The translations under genes and the position numbers were made by a program. A DNA stretch of 64,000 nucleotides from Nipponacmea schrenckii (Eukaryota > Mollusca > Gastropoda > Lottiidae). The stretch is taken from the NCBI GenBank assembly GCA_030562195.1, contig CM060200.1:25149023-25213022 (forward strand), given 5' to 3'. The notes under the pieces are model-generated. The model did not search any database. It worked only from the letters and a program-made list of their open reading frames with translations, and was not told where the DNA came from. This document shows positions 1 to 12,770 of this stretch, piece after piece. Each line of letters starts with the position of its first letter. Within the stretch, counting starts at the first letter, position 1.

Positions 1-894
1 TTATGATTTCTTCCTCGCGGACTATTTTTAATTCTTATTCCATGATGAAGAGGGTTTTGTTTTATAAAGCTTTAAAATAACATCCGGCCGTCTAGTTGAA
101 AAATAATCATTTGGTTGAAAACAAGTCTGTTACATTCATCTTTATTTCAGTTTTAATTTTTAAAGAGGTACAGATCGTACGGCTTCTTTACAACATTTAG
201 CCTCCAGACGCAGAGTTATCTGTAAATAAATATATGGTGGAATTACTTGTTTGAAAACGGCTATGGTTATTGCTGTAATCCGATTACTGCATGCTACTGC
301 ATTTTTTTTGTTACTGCTTTAGCTATAATCCGATTATTAAATGCTATTGGTTACTTTTTTATCCTATTTTTTGGTTCCTTAATACACGATTTTTGCTCTA
401 ATATTTGTTTTAAGTCTAGACACAGTGGGCGTATGTTGAACGTTTGCAGTCAACTGCTTACAATAGGGTTTAATAACAGATAAACTAAATTTCTGTAGTT
501 TGGGATTGGGAAACCCTTCCATTTCATGCTAAGCGTTCTAGAGGTCGTGTATGCTATTATGTCTATGAAGATGGAAAAAACTCAATCCACATCATAACAC
601 AAACCTCCGAAATCGTTTAACTAAATATATGTGGGGCCCATGGGCCTAGATTGGGTTTCAAAATAAACTCTCATGCAAACTAAGACCTTTCTGTAAGTCA
701 TTACGTGACTGATCGTTTTTGTTTTCTGAGGTTGGGGCATGACTTGGTTCTTCTAGTCGTTGTTGCGACACTGGGTTTGATAATGAAAGTCATGAAGAAG
801 AACATTACATTACTTGTAACTTGTTTTAAAGTGTGTCACGCTATATACAACGATTGACATAAATTATGTACATGTAATTCATAACTTAACGTAA
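1..894. other. Non-coding, AT-rich
   Basis: I see no supported gene, repeat array or RNA here. Short open frames lack homology-like motifs, splice context or compositional bias. Confidence 0.6.
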
Positions 895-1467
895 AGGCCA
901 AGTCCCACTGCACTTGCGCACGAATTACGAATTTTCTTTGTGCGTGATTCGTCAGTGATGTGCGTAAATCAGTTTTTGTAAGTGATTGTACGCGGAGACG
1001 GGTTTGTGCGCGATCACTGGTTTTGAACGGTTCAAAATTTTTTCCACGCACAACGCGTGCGATTATACGCAGTTTATGCGCATTTTGTATGTAGATTTGA
1101 CGTGGAAGGTGCGTGATATGTGCGTGTTGCGTCAGTGCTTGTGCGTTAGAAATTAGCTCCTAGCACGCACATAACTGACGAATCACTTACAGAACAAGCA
1201 CATATCAATTACAAAACACGCACAATCCACGTATGTTCCACTTATAATCACTTACAAAAATTATTAAAAATTGTTCATGCGTGATCCATTGGGCTTGTGC
1301 GCTGTTGTGCGTGGAATATTCGTTCTTTGTCAGTGATTGTAAGTGATGCATGCGCACTTTATACGCGATTCTGACCACGCACAACCCCAGAAAATGACCA
1401 ATTTCTCCACGAACAATCACGCACAAACCAATTTTATGCGTGATTTACGAAATTTCTACTATTGGTC
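895..1467. mobile_element. Motif-dense MITE-like element (GTGCGTGAT type)
   Basis: A 573-bp block is saturated with GTGCGTGATT, TCAGTGAT and GCGCAC motifs. They read mainly one way in the left half and reverse-complemented in the right half, so the block is a long imperfect inverted repeat centred near 1150. The left end reads GGCCAAG and the right end, read inward, GACCAAT. The first GTGCGTGATT inside lies 44 nt from the left end and 43 nt from the right end, which supports these boundaries. No transposase is encoded, so I infer a non-autonomous DNA transposon. No target duplication is certain. Short open frames inside are by-products of the motif repetition. Confidence 0.55.
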
Positions 1468-4117
1468 GTTGTTAATAGACTATGTCTTATTTTGACGAAC
1501 AAACAGGACACACAAATGGAAAAGGATCAAAATATCTAACCCAATAACTTATTTATTTTCCGTGATAGTTTGTCGTTTTTGTCCTAAATGGTCGTGGATA
1601 ATGCCACAATTTCGACCGAAAAATAGTTAACGTGGAACTGTGACAGCTTGAAAAGTTCAATAGTCTAATAAGTAGTCTACACAAAAATCTGGATAATATC
1701 GGATCGCCAATAGTCGGGCTTTTACTTGAAGAGTAAGGATTTCGTACAAATATTTGTCTCAAATGGTGCTCTAGAGTCATTAACGTCAAGTTCTTTATGC
1801 TCCACTGAAACCATAGAAAATAAATAGATTTTGTGTTATCGGTGGTAGTTAAATCCACCCGGATTCGCTTACTTTTTATTCTTCGATCAAATTGAAAGGA
1901 AATTAGATCAGCGAAAGACCTAGATAAAATCTTCGTTTCGGTAATACATTTATCATACCTACGTCATCAACAGACTTGCCGCAAATTTTATTTCAAATAC
2001 ACCAATAAAACAAGTACTAACGGGTTGATACGCATAACGGTTTGGCAATCGATGAATACCAGCAAAACTATGCTGGGTTAACGACAATCATAAAGGCAGT
2101 ATTTCATACATCCATTCGTTGCTGACCAGTATGAACTATGTTATTGAAGAGAAATATATATCTAACTATCTATTGACTCGATCATGCTGTCCACAACACA
2201 ATTAGTATACTAGTATTCCAATATGAAACTTGAGATCTTTATGCAATATGACTTGATGCATGACAGTATGGTTGAGGACTCTATTTCTCTACTCTATGTT
2301 GAAAGAGTTATATGTAGCGGAGATCAATGCTAGTCTAATTCCGAATTTTAGAATTAATCTTGTAATCTTATTTGATTTCTCCGGAAAAAATGGAGACTAA
2401 AAAAACAAAGGTAAATATTCACGAATCAAAACAGAATATAAACGACGATATCATGAACGTTAAAAGGATTGTATTATCATACCTTAATTGTTGTTCTATT
2501 TTTGTCTGACCCACTATTTCAATGTGGAAAATACTTGTGAAAGGAAAATTTGACTATTTATGAAATATCCTAATCTTTTCCGTGTTTTGTCAGCTTAAGA
2601 TATATCTAGCTATATAGCAATTTACGCTTTTCTCCTACGGTGAATTAACTTAGTTAAGATAATATCACATAAATCTTATTTAAAATCACAAGAATATGAC
2701 AATACTAGAAAAATTGCTTTTATCCATTTTCCTAACGCTTCTATCAAACGCTACTTAAAGAGTGTCAATCATTTTCACAAGCATTTTATTGACTGGACTA
2801 ATACAGTTTTATAGTGGTTTTACCCATCAGAGGACTGAACGCAACATCTTTCACAAATAAAAGTTCTTTTTATGTTTTTGTAGGAGCATTAATTTTGACA
2901 ACAGAACTTGAATACCGAGTTTACGATATAAATTTGAAAGACGAAAATGCACGTAAAAGAATTTTAATAAAGTTTTTTTTTTTTTTGACTAAAGGTATTG
3001 CTACTGTTTAATTATTTCATGTACAGGCATGATCAACAGTTTATGAAGGTCAATTCTTGAAAGAAACTCTTTTTCGGGGCATGTTCTTTCAGAAAATATC
3101 CCTATCTTAATTTAATTTAAACTAATTTTCTAAATTCATTGTTTTTGTAAAAGAATAAAATGTCATAAGTGTCACTCCGATCCAAGTCGTTCGGCTCGGA
3201 AATACCGAGAAAGTTCAATACGGTTCAACGACCATCTGGTAGAAAGGATACTTTATTGTGAGCTAAAATTGTTATCCGTGGAAATATATTTGCTTTTTGA
3301 GTTTCTTTCTTTTGATATAAGAAGGGGGTTAATTCTCCAGGTGTTTGAAATTGACTTGAAACGAAATATATTATGAACGTTTATGTATTCATAGAAAAAT
3401 AATTCTCTTTTTAACATCTTATTGATAGTTCAGATCCACTTATATCATTTCAAATCGCCTTTCATATTACCAAAGTTCCATTTACAATAGTGGGTTATTC
3501 TAATCCCTAATGATTTGAGCAGATAATTCAAAGATAAATGACATTTCCAAATGTTTTCTCATAATTGATTTTGACATGATGTTCCGTGGAGCCATCAAAC
3601 CAATTTTCTGATCTCTTAACAGTCAATCAAAAGATGGAGACTCGGGTATTGAATAATTTTCTAATAATTTTCAAGAAGATTGAAGTTTGTTTTCACAAGT
3701 AAAATCCACTCACGCCTTACTGTATCATTTAATGAAACTTGACATTGACATTCGTTTTTAGCTTACTTATAAACTTACCTCGCTAAAAAAAATTTCTTAG
3801 AAAGCGCAAGTGATACCTTTGCTACTAGACCAACTGATTAAAATTTAAATTCAGATTAAGTCAACTGGACCTTCTCGTTTCAGTGTTACAACCGAAAGAG
3901 AAAATATTTCTATAGCGAAAATTAATATATTAGTAAGGGATTATGAAACAGACATTTTCAATTCAAGTGGAGTTAATATTTCATTTTTAATATTAAGCAA
4001 CCATATTCGAACATTTAAAATGCATACTGAATTTGAGTGTCATTGTCATATATTGTGAGCTAATTATAAGGGACAGAAAATTAAAATAATAAAAAATGTT
4101 TTCGTAAAAGAAGGCTG
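1468..4117. other. Non-coding, AT-rich, no recognised feature
   Basis: About 2.6 kb of AT-rich sequence with a poly-T run near 2973-2984. Open frames are short and show no recognisable domains. Confidence 0.55.
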
Positions 4118-4385
4118 ACCATCTTGTACATCAACGAGATTGTAGGTCAGAAGCTTGCAAATCAACCTAAGCGTCCAGTGTTCGATCCCGACAAAGGTCT
4201 TTTTCAGCCAGGCTATCACTTGACCGCAATGCAGGTCTGCGGAGTTGACATGAAAAAATCGGATGGAAGAAGTAGAAATCGCAAAAAGTGTGGGTTTATG
4301 CCGTTTTCCAGGCAAGATTTCCCTCGCATGTCGTTGCGTGCCTTTATTATCCCATAAAGGTGCAGAAGAGTAGAATATATCTCCA
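4118..4385 (+). repeat. Diverged tRNA-derived SINE copy
   Basis: This is a plus-strand relative of the SINE at 21074-21432 (minus strand). Shared landmarks in order are a B-box-like GTTCGATCCC, a TTTTTCAGCC segment, a GACATGAAAAAA segment, GAAATCGCAAAAAG, a CCAGGCAAGATTTCCCTC segment, and the tail GGTGCAGAAGAGTAG. The tRNA-like head is badly decayed and no convincing A box remains. Overlapping open frames on both strands are incidental. Confidence 0.7.
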
Positions 4386-5792
4386 TTTGTTTCATTTTCT
4401 GAAGTAGTTGACATACTCAAAGTTTTAGACAGTTATTTGTTTTATATCAACAATAAAGAAAATGGAATCCAAAAAGAAAAAGATAATACGATCTAATTTG
4501 GTTTTTCTCATGCATGGTATTTTTATATAAATGTTGGCTACAGTTTATATCAATTTTCATTTAATATATATTTTTTAACATTTCATCAGAATTTATATTT
4601 TGTGACCTTATACTTCAATTGTGCTATAGTTTTAATCGATACAAAACAAAATTGAAAACAAAATAAATCTCGAGAAAATATAATACGAATGTCGCTTGCT
4701 TTTTTGACAGTTGAAATACAATGTCGGTTTCCTTTGATGTGACAATAACATTCAATAGATAGTCACATGGAATTTTTCTTCTTTCTATGTAAAAATCTAA
4801 TGTCAGCAGTAATTCCTGCAAGCTAGGTTATGTAATCTTTAAATCGGCGTGTGACATCATATTGCACTGAAATGATATCTGATTAGTAAATAAAGAAATT
4901 AATAATAGTCCTAGAGCTTCTTTTCGTGCAATATCCGCATCGTGTCAGGCTCTATTGGCCACTCATGTCTTTTTCTGCAACGACCATCTTCCGCACCAGA
5001 AACCACAACCCGCCTGTTTGCACCTTAAATCGTGAACGAGTGTGAAAATATAGCAATATATAAGAATCGGTCTATCAAAATGTTTTTTTTTTTTTTTCAG
5101 AAACCCTTTTCTCCCTCCCTTTCGGGCTTTTTGTATGCCTTTTTTAGACTGCGTTTAGAGAACTATAATCTGGCTTCCTCCAGAAAACATACACTATCAG
5201 ACGACTACCAGACATTTATTTAAATATTTCTTTATTTTGCTGATCTGGTACACTGTGCATTTATGCTTATTTATAATCGAGTAAACTAATTTGTAACAAT
5301 CATCTTGACTCTCACTCTTGACTGAATTCCGATCTTAGTTGAAAATATTTGATAAAAGCATTTGAAATCGTCAGATTCATCTTTTTTACAGGTTAAATGC
5401 GTGGGATTTAAGTTTAATTTTATAGAGGTTTAATTTGTGCAGGAATGAAATGACTTTTATAGGATTTTATAGCCTTTGGGCGTAAATTCTGAAGTAAATA
5501 CATGTACTTTGGAAAACTGTTGTATTCTTTTTATCACTCAAACTGATACAACTGGGCAACTGATACAAAATTCCTATTTGCATTATTCCTCACACTATCT
5601 AGTAGTATCTTGTTTAAACTCAGCCTAATTTGAGACATTTTATATTATTTTAAATACTTAATAACACCTTCATATTTGAATAACTGACATCGAATATTTG
5701 GCAAGGATATAATCACATTTTAAAATTAAAATTGCTATTTCACCAAATCATAACTATTATGAAAATGATTTGAACACGTGACCATCAAGATC
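4386..5792. other. Non-coding, AT-rich
   Basis: No supported gene or array. A poly-T run lies near 5082-5097. Confidence 0.55.
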
Positions 5793-5948
5793 AATATCGG
5801 AAACAAGGAAACTATCATCTTTAAATTGTTGATATCGTTGTACTGAGGTCTATTATAAACATAAGTTCCATAATTTTCAATATTAGAAACAAGGAAACCG
5901 TTATCTTTAAATTGTTGACATCGTTGTACTGGAGTCTATTATAAAAAT
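5793..5948. repeat. Tandem duplication, about 70 bp, 86-bp spacing
   Basis: The segment starting near 5793 recurs near 5879 with a few substitutions. Both copies contain AAACAAGGAAAC, TCTTTAAATTGTTGA and CGTTGTACT, ending in GTCTATTATAAA. Confidence 0.75.
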
Positions 5949-7469
5949 TAGTATAATATATTTCTGGATAAATATAGAATAAGATTACATAAAGTGGCAC
6001 TGTGATTGTTTATTTTGTTACAGAAGATTATAATGCACCATGTAGTGTTATCAGGTTGGAAGGAACCAGTGTTCATGGAGTCACGCGATGTTTTCACTTT
6101 CAACAGAAAACTGCATCAGAGACATGATCGAATAAAAATAAAACATAAAAATTCCTATTTGCAATATTAGATTCTCATAGTTGCACTATTGTTCAGAGAT
6201 ATCACTGAATAAAACAAGTCCAAAAACAAATCACAAACCAGAATATCATGATTAATGTCAGAAAGATGTTTTTGTAAGATTTCCTGTTGAGAGCGAAACG
6301 GTAGTGAGTTAAATAATTTAAGTGCAACACTATTTGTTATAACTTTCCTCAGAGCGATCACGTGAAAAAAAATATTTAATTTACGTGTCAAGGAACAATA
6401 ATAGACTTGAAGAGACGTGGGCGTATGACGTCATAGCTCAGAGTGACGCAACCTAGGGGTATGGACGCAACTAAATCTGGAGTGACACAATCTTAGAAGT
6501 CCCAGATGCTTCTACCTAACTTGTTCGGACACCGGTTTCATCTTTTCGTTTCTCAATAATCATAATATTATAGGAGTAATAGTCATCCTTAAAATCACGA
6601 TCTCGCGTGTAATTCCGGCTGTGCACATTAAAGCTCCCCTACAGCTAACATTGCAAAAGATTAAATAAGCTTTTGTCTTGGATTAATTTCCTAATTGTAA
6701 CTGCATGCAGTTGTTAGGAAAATGTCTGAGTCAGAATCAATTTAATTTGGAGTCAAAGTCTACTTCATTTCCATAGGTTAGATATTAAAAAAAAATAATC
6801 AATGCCGTAAGGCCAGCAAAATGTATTTTAAATTACACGTAGCTTACTCTCTTTATGAACCCAATCTAAAGCAAAGAACTGGAAGGCAAACCACCATATT
6901 ACATGTTCTGTTATATTTTTTTCAAAGAAAAGAGGCTCCAGAGTTCAGAACAATTACTCTTAAATACTCCTACCTTTTAACCATTACTTTTTCCTTTAAT
7001 TTGACCGAGAAACTAAATGATCAAACTCCAAGTAATTTTCCAACTTTTTATTTTTATACCTTTATTAGTCTTACGTCATTATCGGAACGTTCGATCAATT
7101 CCGTATTCCAAAATTGAAATACAGCTCGTGATTTTAATTTTCTCTTGTATTGAAAACAGAAAATGTTTACAATTCTCGACAGAAATTGCGAAACCAAAGA
7201 AAAGCTCAGTGCAATGAAAGTTGTGGACACCTTATGAATATTAAGAAGAACCCGTGTCTTTTATAATCCTATTTGAATTATCAATCCTTGGACATTGGTC
7301 TGTTGAAATTGTTTTTGGAATTGAAACCGTGGTTCAGAAGAGTCTATATTGAAGAGCAGTTATTGGGGTAATAGAGACTGTGGATGGACTGCCAATAAAA
7401 TCAATTTTCGTGTACAATATTAAAACATTACAAGCCCAATATTGTCGTTTATCTAAATTGGGTACACGA
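5949..7469. other. Non-coding, AT-rich
   Basis: No recognisable exon, RNA or repeat array. The two longest open frames (6821-7217) overlap and show no domain-like pattern. Confidence 0.5.
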
Positions 7470-8894
7470 CCTTCTGCTTATATAATGTGTTTTGGCAATG
7501 CTTATTTATATAACATGTTATGGCTATACTGAGTAACATAACATGTTTGTGCAATGCTTAGTTATATAACATGTTTGGGCTATACTGAGTTATATAACAT
7601 GTTTGTGCAATTCTGAGTTATATAACATGTTTGTGCTATGCTGAGTTATAAAACATCTTTGGGCAATGCTGAGTTATATAACGTGTTTGGGCAATGCTGA
7701 GTTATAGAATATGTTTGGGCTATGCTAAGGTATAAAACCTGTTTGGGCTATACTGAATTATATAAAGTGTTTGTGCAATGCTGAGATATATAAAATGTTT
7801 ATGCTATGCTGAGTTATAAAACATGTTTGGGCAATGCTGAATTATATAATGTGTTTGGGCAATGCTGAGTTATAAAACATGTTTGGGCAATGCTGAGTTA
7901 TATAACCTGTTTGGGCTATACTGAGTTATATAAAGTGTTTGTGCAATGCTGAGTTATATAACATGTTTGGGCTAGGCTGAGTTAGATAAAGTGTTTGTGC
8001 AATACTGAGTTATATAACATGTTTGGGCAATGCTGAGTTATATATCGTGTTTGGGCTATACTGAGTTATATAAAGTGTTTGGGCAATGCTGAGTTATATA
8101 ACCTGTTTGGGCTATGCTGAGTTATAAGGTGTTTTGGAAATGCTGACTTATATAACATGTTTTGGAAATGCTGACTTATATAACATGTTTGTGCAATGCT
8201 GAGTTATATTACGTGTTTGGGCTATACTGAGTTATATAACTTGTTTGGGATATGCTGAGTATATAACTTGTTTAGGATATGCTGAGTATAAAACGTGTTT
8301 GGGCTATGCTGAGTTATATAACCTGTTTGGGCTATGCTAAGTATATAACGTGTATGGGCTATCCTGATTTATATGACATGTTTGGGCTATGCTGAGTTAT
8401 ATAACGTGTTTTGGCAATGCTGAGTTATAAAACGTGTTTTGGCACTCTGAGTCATATAAAGTGTTTGTGCAATGCTGAGTTATATAACAAGTTTGTGCAA
8501 TGCTGAGTTATGTAACGTGTTTGGGCTGTGCTGAGTTATATAACTTGTTTGGGCAATGCTGAGTATATAACCTGTTTGGGCTATGCTGAGTTATATGACA
8601 TGTTTGGGTTATGCTGAGTTATATAACGTGTTTTGACAATGCTGAGTTATAAAACGTGTTTTGGCAATGCTTGGTTATAAAACATGTTTGGGCACTGCTG
8701 AGTAATATAATGTGGTTGTACAATGCTGAGTTATATAGCGTGTTTGGGCAATACTGAGTTATATAACTTGTTTGTGCGATGCTGAGTTATATAATGTGGT
8801 TGTGCAATGCTGAGTTATATAACATGATTGGGCTACACTGAGTTATATAACGTGTTTGGGTTATGCTGAGTATATAACGTGTTTAGGCTATTAT
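7470..8894. repeat. 28-bp minisatellite array, about 50 copies
   Basis: This is a tandem array whose consensus is close to GAGTTATATAACATGT followed by TTGGGCAATGCT. Variable positions are mainly CATGT/CGTGT/CTTGT and GGGC/GTGC followed by AA/TA. The core TTATATAA is palindromic. Single-base deletions change the phase in several units, so no frame stays open. Confidence 0.92.
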
Positions 8895-9583
8895 ATTTAT
8901 TGCTACGCCAGAAGGCGTTTAAGGTTTACGAAAGAAACACTGTCGCTATAAATAACTTTTAACATTGATATCTTTCAGGCAATGTCTAAAGTAAGGTAGA
9001 AAGGCCCATTAATTAATTAATCAAACCAATTCGTCAAATTCTAGAGTTGAAAAATTAACGTGCTTATACCATTAAAAGAGCAGGTAAGCAAATGTATCGA
9101 TTGTCGTTACACAAGAACTTACTTCATGAACCCCTTTAATAATTGTTAGTGCATTGCAGACGATTTTATTTTGAACAGCTGATAGATAAAAGAATACCAT
9201 TACCTGAATTAGTTGATTTATCATCGCTGGCTGTTATACACATGTATTTTTTCACCGAACCTTGTGGTGATTTAGTTTTATAATGATAACAAACGCCGTC
9301 TTTAACTGAAATAAAACAGAAACCAGCGTGTTATTTTGTTCATTTTAACAGAATTGAATATTTCAAATGATAACAGTTGTATCGTTGATGTATTCCTCCA
9401 TTGAATATAAACTCTCCTTCGGAATTATCAAGTATGTTTTGATGATAACAATTTGATATTTGTGTATTTTTACAATATTTTTACAATGGTGTTGCCAACA
9501 AGAACTAGCGGTGTATCACCAAGGTCGTCCATATATTATTAAAGAAATGAAATTTTACAAGGATAACAACTTAGGTTCACAAG
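8895..9583. other. Non-coding, AT-rich
   Basis: Nothing recognisable apart from simple AT-rich sequence. Confidence 0.5.
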
Positions 9584-9705
9584 TCCGCCGTGATCGTTTC
9601 TACCAGCTGGTCCTTGGCCAAACTTCTTGGCATTAATCTTTCCCGCATTATCCGTACCAATTTATAGCTGGGTAGACTGGAATTGTGATAAACAAATTGG
9701 CTATT
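9584..9705 (+). repeat. Dispersed repeat fragment (SINE-like, second family)
   Basis: The sequence TTTCTACCAGCTGGTCC, then TGGCCAAACTTCTTG, then ATTTATAGCTGGGTAGACTG matches the segment at 57690-57775 with scattered substitutions. It resembles the 3' part of a dispersed invertebrate repeat, but I cannot name the family. Confidence 0.55.
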
Positions 9706-10108
9706 TTTCATCAAATATATTTTGTTTTTGCCAATTTTGCTAAGAAAGATGAAATATACCAAGGTCGGATCGCATTGCAAGAAAGCGAATCCATGTATAT
9801 GTTTTGGCCTTAATTATTACTAGGATTCAATTTAGGTTGAAAATTTGTCACACCAGATCGATCTTAGTGATATTTAGAGTCTGCAAAGAGTTGTAGTATT
9901 TCTAGATTTGGCAACCGATTCTTAAGAAATATACAATTTTAATTTCCAAAATTTGACTATAATATTATCTATTGGATTTGATTTTGAGTAGGAAAGTGTG
10001 ATGCGATAACGATTTAATTAAGCCTAGAATTTTACCTTTTCGATATGACAGGTGTCCGATCTACAAGAAACTTACCTGATTCTAACTTAAGTACAATATG
10101 TATTTGAG

Positions 10109-10877
10109 TGGAAAATTAGAGAAATTTGCCACTCTTTGTATTCATTAGATAATGATAATAATAATAATAATTGAATAATTGTATAACTTTGTTGCTAATT
10201 ATCCTATAGAAATAAAAAGACATCATAGAAATTGTCTACCACTTCCGGTTTTTGCGTGAGACCTTGCGGTTTTTTAGAACCATGTTGGGTGACCCAACCT
10301 CTGATGTATGTAAGAAAACATAAACTATCAGGCATAATTAGAAGCCAATCAGAGAAAAAATTCTAACCGGAAGTGAAACTTTATGTGTTATCACAGAACG
10401 GTGACATTTAGCTTATTTTTCTCCGATTTGTACGATTTTGGTGTTTTTTGAAACCTTGTTACTTTATCTAAAATTTTTTGGGAACAGAATTTTCATTTCA
10501 AATTTAATTTTTTTTAAGACCGATTGATTTTTTAAAAAAAATAAAAGGCTGTATCAGATGACCTTGACCTTCAATCAAGCTGAATTTTTACAAGTAGAAT
10601 GTTCTTGACATTAGCTATCCACACATAGGCCTAAAATGGTCGACGACAATTTTTTTGTACCCGTTTTAGTTTTTAAAAAAATTCAAAAGGCTATATCAAG
10701 TGACCTAGACCTTCAATTACCTTAATAATTAAGTAAAATGTACTTGACCTACGCTGTCCATACATATGCGTATAATGGTTGTTAAAAAGTTTGTTTTGAG
10801 TATTTAAAAATTCATAAGTCTATATCACGTGACCCTGTATCAAGTTGCCCCATATGGGTTGTTTGCCACTCTCAGTA
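10109..10877. mobile_element. TIR element A (GAGTGGCAAA family)
   Basis: The element begins GAGTGGAAAATTAG and ends TTTGCCACTC, giving an imperfect inverted terminal repeat. The left end also folds on itself (GAGTGG near 10109 against GCCACTC near 10128). It holds a GTTGGGTGACCCAAC hairpin near 10284 and about three diverged internal repeats of about 135 bp (near 10547, 10687 and 10817), each with an AAGGCTATATCA-like start and a TGACC core. A second copy is at 49605-50406. It encodes no protein and is presumed non-autonomous. Confidence 0.65.
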
Positions 10878-12249
10878 CTGTTCACAGTTCTAGTATGTAT
10901 TTTAGTCTTACAGTATTTTATTTGGATTGCATTTATTTCGAGTTGTATCAGCGACTGCAAGTCTGGAATATCCCATTCAAAAGGTTATAGTTCTGATAAA
11001 TGATATGTCGTTAAATAGGAATACTTCTTATTTCTAAATTTATGTGATGGAATATTTCACGTACAGGGTTTCTAAAGCAATTTCACGAGAACATTGACTA
11101 TAGAATTTGGTATATTTGCTCAGCTGAATTACTTTTGGCACATTACCTCGATTCTAGGAGAACGCAATTGTTTCCAATTCAATGTTTTCAAATGTATCAA
11201 TGAATGTGTTTTTGGCAAGCCAGCTTCCTTACAACAAGAATTATTGAGTCATGTATCTATATTAATTTTTATGAATATGGGGTGGTTGAAAGGTAACAAG
11301 CTACTTTTCAACAAAATAAGTAACCCTTGTATAAGTGTATACTTGTCGCATGACTTAAAATATTTAAAAAGCAATGAGATAACATACACATTATTATTTG
11401 AAAACTCAAGTGGAGCTCACAACCCAGTAGTAGTTGGTAGTTCCGGGGCGAGGAGCAGGTCCTGCATTGCTTAAGGCATTCTCTTGTATTCGTTTTAATT
11501 ATTATCTCCAAACCTAAATGCAAGGCGTTAAATGTGCGAAGACCCATGTTTGCTTCTTCAATTTCTACCAATCGCAAACTACAGCACATACTTTGTCTTC
11601 TACGTATCCAGGAACTTCTTTCCAGGCTACATTTAACCCGACTAATTACTATTATAACTACTGTGGACTTTATATAGATATAATGTTGATGATAAACGGA
11701 AGCGTCACTGTCCTCGAAAGACGACTGTCTCTCTGGGAGGACAGACAGCGAAAGGTCTTACAATCACGTGAACGTCAAAAGTCATTTCACACCCAGAGAA
11801 AGCTGCCAATTATTTCTTCGAGTGACATGAATTAAAAGATAGTTTTTTGGGGGGGTAGTTTCTTAGTAACAATTATTGATAAAGGGTGATTGAAAGTAAC
11901 TAGTTACTGTTCAATAAAAGGCACTGGCACAGGGTTAAAGTTTTGTTTACAATTCTCGTGATTTTAATACTTAGTAAAATAAAGTAGTTTTTGTAACGTA
12001 GATCTGTAAAATAGATACTATGATTAAATTATGTATTCTTTTAATTGATATAAAGTAGTTATGAAAAAGTAGTCCTGAAAAAATACTATTACTACAGTAC
12101 ATATTCTTCTTATATCTATCACTGTAAAAGATAATGGTACGGTAGTAATTATAAATGTTTTTTATCATATGGATAGAGGTGATATATCGTTTTCGGAAAG
12201 AGAATATTGAATAAATAAATAATAAAGTGATAATTAGTTCTAAACGTTT
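10878..12249. other. Non-coding, with two related palindromes
   Basis: I recognise no domain in the open frames here (11094-11474 and 11518-11835). Two similar imperfect palindromes lie at 11286-11311 and 11890-11914. The right part may include the 3' untranslated tail of the Penelope-like element. Confidence 0.45.
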
Positions 12250-12263
12250 TTGATCATTCATAA

Positions 12264-12770
12264 TCAATGTCTACCCCGAACGAGTATATCTTGCAGGTTT
12301 TTATTTTTGGAATATGCTATTACTAGTTTTTTGTAAAATACAATTGGTAATTTGTCTTGTAACTCAGGGTAGTATCGTTTAATAATACGGGAAGCTTGGC
12401 AAGATATGTTGTTAAATGGGGCTACAAATGGTATAATTTGTGAATCAAACTGAATATTAAGTCCCGAGGGTGAGATGGTCTTTAGTTGGTTCATCCAGAA
12501 GTTCTCTCTGTATAGTCTTGACGTCTTTGGGTTGGTATCTTCTTCATTCATCACTTATTCAATTGAAGTCACTTTCATATCTGTCAAGGAATGGTTGAGC
12601 GAGTTGAAATGGTTCCCAATTGGTTTATCTAGATGGTGGGAGATGTCGAAACGATGGCCGTTTATTCTTTCTCTCAGAGTATTTTTGGTTTCACCTACGT
12701 ATTGTAAAGGGCACTTATCGCATGAAATTAGGTAAATAATATTGGTAGTGGTACAAGAAAGTTAGCCGTT
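12264..12770 (-). pseudogene. PLE GIY-YIG endonuclease, downstream copy with C-terminus
   Basis: The minus-strand frame from about 12764 reads IIYLISCDKCPLQYVGET, then LRERINGHR, the GIY-YIG nuclease core in the version fused to Penelope RTs. It hits an in-frame TAA at 12557-12555, and the same frame then continues to 12264 (SRLYRENFWMNQLKTISPSGLN...), which matches the normal C-terminal extension of this domain. A second in-frame TAA sits just upstream of the core (12764-12762). This is the only copy that keeps the extreme C-terminus, because the upstream copy is cut at the duplication junction. The domain would nick target DNA for target-primed reverse transcription. The stops make activity unlikely. 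Confidence 0.8.

Noticed and set aside
836..1426. Two minus-strand open frames (836-1051 and 1205-1426)
   Set aside because: Both lie largely in the motif-dense MITE and reflect its repeated words.
4064..4420. Overlapping open frames on both strands
   Set aside because: They coincide with a SINE copy. The sequence similarity to 21074-21432 is at DNA level and not frame-preserving.
7470..8894. CRISPR-like array
   Set aside because: Repeats are directly adjacent with no unique spacers and the genome is eukaryotic. It is a minisatellite.
11094..11835. Two plus-strand open frames of 126 and 105 codons
   Set aside because: No recognisable motif, no splice or promoter context, and their composition matches flanking non-coding sequence.
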